Shown: one piece after another, positions 59,320-64,000 of the stretch
Numbering within the stretch: the first letter of the stretch is position 1
How the letters are laid out: the number at the start of each line of letters is the position of its first letter
Source of the DNA: Dyadobacter soli
GTDB lineage: Bacteria; Bacteroidota; Bacteroidia; Cytophagales; Spirosomataceae
Assembly: GCF_900101885.1 (NCBI RefSeq)
Contig: NZ_FNAN01000017.1
Coordinates: forward strand, 160,498 to 224,497
Direction: 5' to 3'
Length of the DNA: 64,000 nucleotides
Position numbers and translations under genes: made by a program
The notes under the pieces: model-generated
Told to the model about the DNA's origin: nothing
What the model saw: only the letters and a program-made list of their open reading frames with translations
Databases searched by the model: none

Positions 59320-60606
59320 ATGTCCCAAATAGCTGAATTGACCCTTGAAGGTAAAAAGTACGAGTTCCCCGTAATTGAAGGAAGTGAGCAGGAAAAGGCG
59401 ATAGATATTTCCAAGTTGCGTGACCAGACAGGGTATATTACGATTGATCCAGGTTACAAGAATACCGGTGCCACCAAAAGTGCCATTACATTTCTGGACG
59501 GCGAGGAAGGCGTGCTCAATTACAGAGGTTACTCGATCGAGGACCTGGCCGAAAAATCTTCATTTCTTGAAGTAGCATACCTGCTTATCTACGGAGAGCT
59601 TCCTACTGAAAAACAATTCGCTGAATTTGAACATGAAATCCGCACGCATACGCTCGTAAACGAGGATATGCGCAAGATTTTCGAAGGTTTCCCGGTGAAT
59701 GCGCACCCAATGGGCGTACTATCGTCGCTGGTGAGCGCGATGAGCGCCTTCTACCCGGACGCTAACGCGCAAAACTCGGAAGAAGCTACGCAGCTGCACA
59801 TTATCCGCCTGCTTGCGAAGTTGCCTACTATCGCGACGTGGTCTTACAAAAAATCACAAGGCCACCCGGTAAACTACCCACAAAACGACCTCGACTACTG
59901 CTCGAACTTCCTGAACATGATGTTCTCGCTCCCCGTAGCGAAATACAATGTAGATCCGGTTGTTTCCGCAGCATTGAATAAACTGCTCATCCTCCACGCC
60001 GACCACGAGCAAAACTGCTCTACCTCGACCGTAAGACTGGTAGGATCATCACACGCCAACATTTTCTCGTCCATTTCTTCGGGTATCAGCGCATTGTGGG
60101 GCCCGCTCCATGGCGGCGCCAACCAGGAAGTGATCGAAATGCTCGAAGCGATCAAAGCTGACGGCGGTGATACGCAGAAATACATTAATATGGCCAAAGA
60201 CAAGAGCAGCGGCTTCCGCCTGTTCGGCTTCGGTCACCGCGTTTACAAAAACTTCGACCCGCGTGCCCGCATTATCAAAAAGGCCGCAGACGACGTACTC
60301 AACAAGCTCGGCATTAACGACCCTGTTCTCGAAATCGCACAGAAACTGGAAAAGGCGGCATTGGAAGACGAGTACTTCGTACAACGCAAGCTTTACCCGA
60401 ACGTAGATTTCTACTCAGGTATCATTTACCGCGCTTTGGGTATCCCTACCAATATGTTTACGGTGATGTTCGCGATCGGGCGTCTGCCGGGATGGATCGC
60501 ACAATGGAAAGAAATGCGCGTGAACAAAGAGCCAATCGGCCGCCCACGCCAGATCTACACCGGAGCGCCTAAACGCGAGTTCGTTGCGATTGGTGAGAGA
60601 AAGTAA
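59320..60606 (+). CDS. gltA: Citrate synthase
   Basis: 428 residues from the ATG at 59320; the start at 59266 only adds a non-conserved leader. The catalytic residues are in LHGGANQEV (His), FGFGHRVYKNFDPRA (His) and NVDFYSGIIYRALGIP (Asp). Size and the N-terminal beta domain (AELTLEGKKYEFPVIEGSEG-like segment) fit the hexameric type II enzyme. It condenses acetyl-CoA with oxaloacetate at the start of the citric acid cycle. Confidence 0.96.
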   Translation: MSQIAELTLEGKKYEFPVIEGSEQEKAIDISKLRDQTGYITIDPGYKNTGATKSAITFLDGEEGVLNYRGYSIEDLAEKSSFLEVAYLLIYGELPTEKQFAEFEHEIRTHTLVNEDMRKIFEGFPVNAHPMGVLSSLVSAMSAFYPDANAQNSEEATQLHIIRLLAKLPTIATWSYKKSQGHPVNYPQNDLDYCSNFLNMMFSLPVAKYNVDPVVSAALNKLLILHADHEQNCSTSTVRLVGSSHANIFSSISSGISALWGPLHGGANQEVIEMLEAIKADGGDTQKYINMAKDKSSGFRLFGFGHRVYKNFDPRARIIKKAADDVLNKLGINDPVLEIAQKLEKAALEDEYFVQRKLYPNVDFYSGIIYRALGIPTNMFTVMFAIGRLPGWIAQWKEMRVNKEPIGRPRQIYTGAPKREFVAIGERK

Positions 60607-60620
60607 GTTTTAAGTTCAAA

Positions 60621-60675
60621 GTAAAAAGTTCAGAGTTGAAGGTGTAGATAATCACTTCGACTCTGAACTTTTTAC
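60621..60675. repeat. Long inverted repeat downstream of gltA
   Basis: Perfect 16-bp arms GTAAAAAGTTCAGAGT (60621-60636) and ACTCTGAACTTTTTAC (60660-60675). They are followed by repeats of ACTCTAAACT and TGAACTCATA. It may serve as terminator for the convergent genes, or be a copy of a dispersed element. Confidence 0.55.
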
Positions 60676-60731
60676 TTCATACATTATAACTCTAAACTCT
60701 GAACTCATAAACTCTAAACTCATAGACTTCA

Positions 60732-61370
60732 TCAAGGCGAAAGCCGCTCAATTCTCCACTCCCCTCCTACCTTCGTATAAGCTAACCGGTCGTGCAGGCG
60801 GCTGGGTCTTCCCTGCCAGAATTCTACATAATCCGGCATCACGCGGTAACCGCCCCAATGCGGCGGGCGGGGCACTGGCTGGCCTTCGAAACGGGCTTCT
60901 AGTTCACTTGTTTTTGCTTCCAGGAACTCCCGGTTCGGGATTACTTCGCTTTGGGCCGACGCCCAGGCGCCGATCTGGCTCCCGCGCGGGCGCACAGCAA
61001 AGTATTCACTGGATTCTTCCTCCGACGTTTTCTCGATTTTTCCTTCGATACGCACCTGCCTTTCAAGCTCTTTCCAGAAAAATGTAAGCGCTACCTGCGG
61101 GTTTTGCCCGATCTCCTGTCCCTTCTTGCTGTCGTAGTTGGTGAAGAACGAAAAGCCCCTTTCGTCGAGGTCTTTCAGGAGCACGATCCGGCCTGTCGGG
61201 CGGCCTTCTGAGACCGTGCTGAGCAGCATTGCATTCGCCTCGAAAATGTCCGCTTCAAGTACTTCATCAAACCATAACCTGAACTGTTTCAGCGGATCAG
61301 GATCGAGATCGGCTTCATGCAACCCTTTGAGTCGGTAGTCGTACCGGATATTTGCAATGTTATGGTCCAT
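60732..61370 (-). CDS. pdxH: Pyridoxamine 5'-phosphate oxidase
   Basis: 212 residues. RIVLLKDLDERGFSFFTNYDSKKGQEI (family FMN-binding part), QVRIEGKIEKTSEEESSEYF, RPRGSQIGAWASAQS and the C-terminal WQGRPSRLHDRLAY and WRIERLSP are all present. The enzyme makes pyridoxal phosphate with FMN and oxygen. It stands alone. Confidence 0.95.
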   Translation of the reverse strand: MDHNIANIRYDYRLKGLHEADLDPDPLKQFRLWFDEVLEADIFEANAMLLSTVSEGRPTGRIVLLKDLDERGFSFFTNYDSKKGQEIGQNPQVALTFFWKELERQVRIEGKIEKTSEEESSEYFAVRPRGSQIGAWASAQSEVIPNREFLEAKTSELEARFEGQPVPRPPHWGGYRVMPDYVEFWQGRPSRLHDRLAYTKVGGEWRIERLSP

Positions 61371-61477
61371 TGGATACTAATATGTTCAATGTTGGGATGC
61401 CAAAAGTAGCCATTTCAAGGGAAAGATTATTAGATTTGTAATCTATAAGAGACCGTACGTACGAAACAAGCATCACG

Positions 61478-63382
61478 ATGGCACAAGAACAACAAGAAGG
61501 GGTCAAAAGCGAAGAGCAGGACGACCTGGCACCCAAAACGATTGATACCCTTGAAATTGATCTTAACAATGAGTTGACGGAGGAGCACGAGGAGGAAACG
61601 CCTGATGTGGATTACAGCCAATTATCTAAGGAGCAACTGGTTAACTTACTTGAAAACGAACTCGCAGCCGTTCGCGGCGAGGGTGCGACAGCCGCTCAGC
61701 TGAAAAAAGCGGAGGCGGTTGCCAAAGGGGTTCGTACGGTCGTAGATCAGATCAAACAAAAGGACCGCGAAGTCGCGCTGAAAACGTTTATCGAAGAAAC
61801 AGGCGGCGAAGACGGGTTCGAATACAAATACGACGCGGAAACGCAGAAAATCGACTCGCTGAGCCGGGAAATCCGGGGCCTCAAAAATGCTTTCTACCAG
61901 AGTCAGGAGAAGGAAAAAGAGAAGAATTTCAACGTAAAAACCGCGCTGCTCGGTCGTTTGCGCGCACTCGTGGATGAGGAAGGCACGCGCGAAACCGATG
62001 CTACCGGCCTGAAATCGAGCTGGGAGGAATTCAAGAAGATCCAGGAAGAGTGGAAAGGCGCAGGAAATGTGGCATCACCGCATAACGGCACGCTTTGGGC
62101 AACGTATAATGCATTGATCGACCGCTATTTCAGCAACCGCAACATTTACTTCGAACTCAAAGAACTCGACCGCCGCCGCAATGCCGAACTGAAAGCAGAG
62201 CTGTGCGAGAAAGTGGAAGAGCTGGGTAAATCGCTGGAAAGCCGTCCGATGACGCGCGAAATCCTGAACGAAGCCAACCATATTTTCGAGGAATACAAAC
62301 ACCTCGGACCTGCCCCGAAAGAAGACCAGGAAAAACTGTGGCAGCGTTTCAAAGAAGCCCTCGATGTGCTTTATGATGCGCAGCGCGGCCAGTTTGCTGA
62401 GCAGAAGAAATCGATGCAGGAGAACTACGAACAGAAGCTCAAAATCTTTGAAGCGATTGTTCCGTTCACGGCTTACAACTCGGGTAGCATTAAAGAGTGG
62501 AATGCCAAAACGAAAGACATTATGGCTTTCCAGGACCAATGGGTGGCCCTGAAAGGCATTATGCCGCGTGAGGAAGGCAAAGAACTGAGCAAAAAGTTCT
62601 GGGCTGCGCTTAAAACGTTTTTCAACAACAAAGGCGAATTCTTCCGCCAGCTGGAATCGAAACGCGAGCAAAACCTCGACCTGAAAAACCAGCTCTGCGA
62701 AGAAGCCGAAGCTGTTCTGGCCGCTGGCGAGGACAATCCATCCACTACGCAGAAGGTCATCGAGCTACAAAAGAAATGGAAAGGCATTGGCCAGGTTCCA
62801 GAGAAATTCAAAGACACCATTTACGACCGTTTCAAAAAGGCCTGCGACTCGTATTTCGATCAGAAACGCGCGAAAAACCGCGAAGTGGAAGAAGAATTCG
62901 AGAACAACCTGAAACTGAAAACCGACCTTATCGAACGGATCGAGGCGGCGGCCAAAGACAAAGACGAATCGTCGCTCAATCTGTTGAGCGCATTCAAGTC
63001 GGAATGGTCGTCGGTAGGCTTTGTACCGAAGAAGGATATGCAGGCCATTCAGAAGCGCTATATCGCGGCAATCAACACTTACGTGAGCGCCATCGGCCAG
63101 CTCTCGACCAAAGAGAAAGAACAAGCCGTGCTCGAAAGCGAAGTGGAACTGGTACGCGACGGCGAAAGCAGCCGCAACCTCTACCGCAAGGAAAACGACA
63201 TCCGCCGCAAAATCACGCAACTTGAAAACGACATTTCGCTTTGGCAGAATAACATCGAATTCTTCGCGAAATCGAAAACTTCGGATCGTTTGAAAGCAGA
63301 ATTCGAAAGAAAGATCAATAATGCATTAAGCCAGTTGGACGAGCTGAAACACCAACTCACTATTATTCAGGAAGCTATCTAA
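61478..63382 (+). CDS. DUF349 repeat protein
   Basis: 634 residues, almost all helical. An acidic N-terminal 60 residues precede at least four DUF349 units with the pattern W..FK.I...W...G..P (for example SSWEEFKKIQEEWKGAGNV and IELQKKWKGIGQVPEKFKD). A C-terminal coiled coil ends it (LENDISLWQNNIEFFAKSK). DUF349 proteins are widespread in Bacteroidota; the role is not settled. It precedes tRNA-Thr by 112 bases. Confidence 0.9.
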   Translation: MAQEQQEGVKSEEQDDLAPKTIDTLEIDLNNELTEEHEEETPDVDYSQLSKEQLVNLLENELAAVRGEGATAAQLKKAEAVAKGVRTVVDQIKQKDREVALKTFIEETGGEDGFEYKYDAETQKIDSLSREIRGLKNAFYQSQEKEKEKNFNVKTALLGRLRALVDEEGTRETDATGLKSSWEEFKKIQEEWKGAGNVASPHNGTLWATYNALIDRYFSNRNIYFELKELDRRRNAELKAELCEKVEELGKSLESRPMTREILNEANHIFEEYKHLGPAPKEDQEKLWQRFKEALDVLYDAQRGQFAEQKKSMQENYEQKLKIFEAIVPFTAYNSGSIKEWNAKTKDIMAFQDQWVALKGIMPREEGKELSKKFWAALKTFFNNKGEFFRQLESKREQNLDLKNQLCEEAEAVLAAGEDNPSTTQKVIELQKKWKGIGQVPEKFKDTIYDRFKKACDSYFDQKRAKNREVEEEFENNLKLKTDLIERIEAAAKDKDESSLNLLSAFKSEWSSVGFVPKKDMQAIQKRYIAAINTYVSAIGQLSTKEKEQAVLESEVELVRDGESSRNLYRKENDIRRKITQLENDISLWQNNIEFFAKSKTSDRLKAEFERKINNALSQLDELKHQLTIIQEAI

Positions 63383-63419
63383 AACCTGAAAAAAAAGTTG
63401 AAAAATTTACTTTGAAAAG

Positions 63420-63451
63420 GTTGCATCGTATATCCCGCTCGACTACTTTTG
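63420..63451 (+). promoter_or_regulatory. tRNA-Thr promoter
   Basis: GTTG (63420-63423) and TACTTTTG (63444-63451) with 20 bases between them. Start of transcription should be about 35 bases before the tRNA. Confidence 0.65.
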
Positions 63452-63494
63452 CACCATGATAACGGAATAACAAACGGTATCACAAAGAAAAAGG

Positions 63495-63566
<72 letters not shown>

Positions 63567-63575
63567 CTTAACAGG

Positions 63576-63606
63576 AACACTTAGCAAATTTGCTAAGTGT
63601 TTTTTG
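63576..63606 (+). terminator. Terminator of tRNA-Thr
   Basis: AACACTTAGCAAA and TTTGCTAAGTGTT form a perfect long stem followed by T residues, ten bases after the tRNA. Confidence 0.85.
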
Positions 63607-63727
63607 CTTTTGGCCCCTCCCGGCCTCCCCCGCCCAGCTCCGACGACAACCGCATTGCCTCATCCACAATTTCCGCCGGGAATCGGTGGATCAAATCAAA
63701 AACTTGTGGAGCGCATAGGATTTTCTA
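63604..63727 (-). pseudogene. Possible C-terminal gene remnant
   Basis: On the minus strand an open stretch of about 43 codons (KILCAPQVFDLIHRFPAEI, then VDEAMRLSSELGG) ends at a TAG within the tRNA-Thr terminator stem. It has no start and meets an in-frame stop at its upstream end, next to the insertion sequence. It could be the tail of a gene cut by that insertion, or chance. Confidence 0.3.
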
Positions 63728-63757
63728 GGTTTGTGTTTTTAATCAACCTAGTTCGTT

Positions 63758-64000
63758 TTGGAGAGTTTCTTGCCTATTATCCAGTTTCTATTACCAGAGT
63801 TTATCCTTGAAAATTTTGAATTGACATCCATCGACCGTCAGGATGGAGTATTTCACGTGCATATAGATGAGAAGAATGCGGATGAGAATGACCCGGAGAG
63901 GAAGAATTTGCTCTCCAAAGGGTTCTTTCCGATGATTACTGTTCAGGATTTTCCAATTCGGGGCCATAAGGTCTTCCTTCACATCAAACGCCGCAGATGG
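63758..64000 (+). mobile_element. ISAon1-type transposase N-terminal protein, cut by the window edge
   Basis: An open frame from a TTG at 63758 runs off the right edge (81 codons). It reads MESFLPIIQFLLPEFILENF, then FHVHIDEKN, NLLSKGFFPMITVQDFPIRG and VFLHIKRRRW. This is the pattern I know for the first reading frame of ISAon1-family insertion sequences in Bacteroidota. The left end of the element is probably just upstream (63690-63757); inverted repeats cannot be confirmed without the other end. Confidence 0.72.

Noticed and set aside
60951..61211. 86-residue frame antisense to pdxH
   Set aside because: It is a shadow of the clearly recognised pdxH gene.
62776..63225. 149-residue frame inside the DUF349 gene
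   Set aside because: It is an out-of-frame reading of a coiled-coil gene rich in Arg codons.

Overview
The window reads as Bacteroidota DNA, most likely a Cytophagales bacterium of the Dyadobacter/Spirosomaceae type (genus is an inference). The evidence is the Bacteroidota-type conjugation gene set (TraE/F/G/J/K/M/N with MobA/B/C), an IntDOT-like tyrosine recombinase, -7 promoter boxes of the TAnnTTTG type, CHRD and DUF349 proteins, and a mid-range G+C backbone.

Layout. From the left edge to about 48.7 kb lies an integrative and conjugative element (ICE) with its cargo; its left end is not visible. It starts with an edge-truncated unknown gene, a membrane-anchored LuxR regulator and a GNAT enzyme. 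A leftward mobilisation block follows (coupling protein, relaxase, relaxosome protein, a hairpin-rich oriT candidate, a Toprim primase-like protein; 2.8-7.6 kb). Next is mixed cargo (ExoIII, AraC regulator, SnoaL-like proteins, acetyltransferases, a DUF4174 protein, a truncated DUF4385 gene; 7.7-12.8 kb). An arsenic module comes next (arsR, DUF6428 protein, GNAT, arsC, acr3; 12.9-15.9 kb), then a porin-like barrel, a truncated haemoglobin and MsrA (15.9-18.4 kb). The defence-like island (18.6-27.7 kb) holds a QxK nuclease-like protein, a two-gene pair (Mrr-like nuclease plus large helical protein), an XRE regulator, a second PD-(D/E)XK-like protein and a TPR/DUF2971-like protein.

A RadC-like JAB protein and a structured non-coding stretch precede the rightward tra operon (28.8-38.8 kb), which has a frameshifted first gene and three tandem related secreted proteins. 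Small regulators and a DUF932 protein follow. The last cargo is a tightly coupled pair at 42.5-47.3 kb: a nitrilase-fold hydrolase followed by a Rad50/SMC-like ATPase with a zinc hook and an unusual N-terminal extension. This is the best candidate for an undescribed system. The integrase, its palindromic operator and repeats of possible attachment function close the element next to tRNA-Lys.

From tRNA-Lys (48.85 kb) rightward is ordinary chromosome: SH3/TPR and CHRD proteins, DEAD-box helicase, CbpM-CbpA, VF530 protein, Gfo/Idh/MocA oxidoreductase, an AraC-Ogt fusion, an outer-membrane barrel, MiaA, citrate synthase, PdxH, a DUF349 protein and tRNA-Thr. The right edge cuts through an ISAon1-type insertion sequence. 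How the parts fit together: mob and tra supply transfer, int supplies integration, and the cargo offers arsenic and oxidative-stress tolerance and probable anti-phage functions. All functional statements rest on motif recognition by eye; no database search was run.
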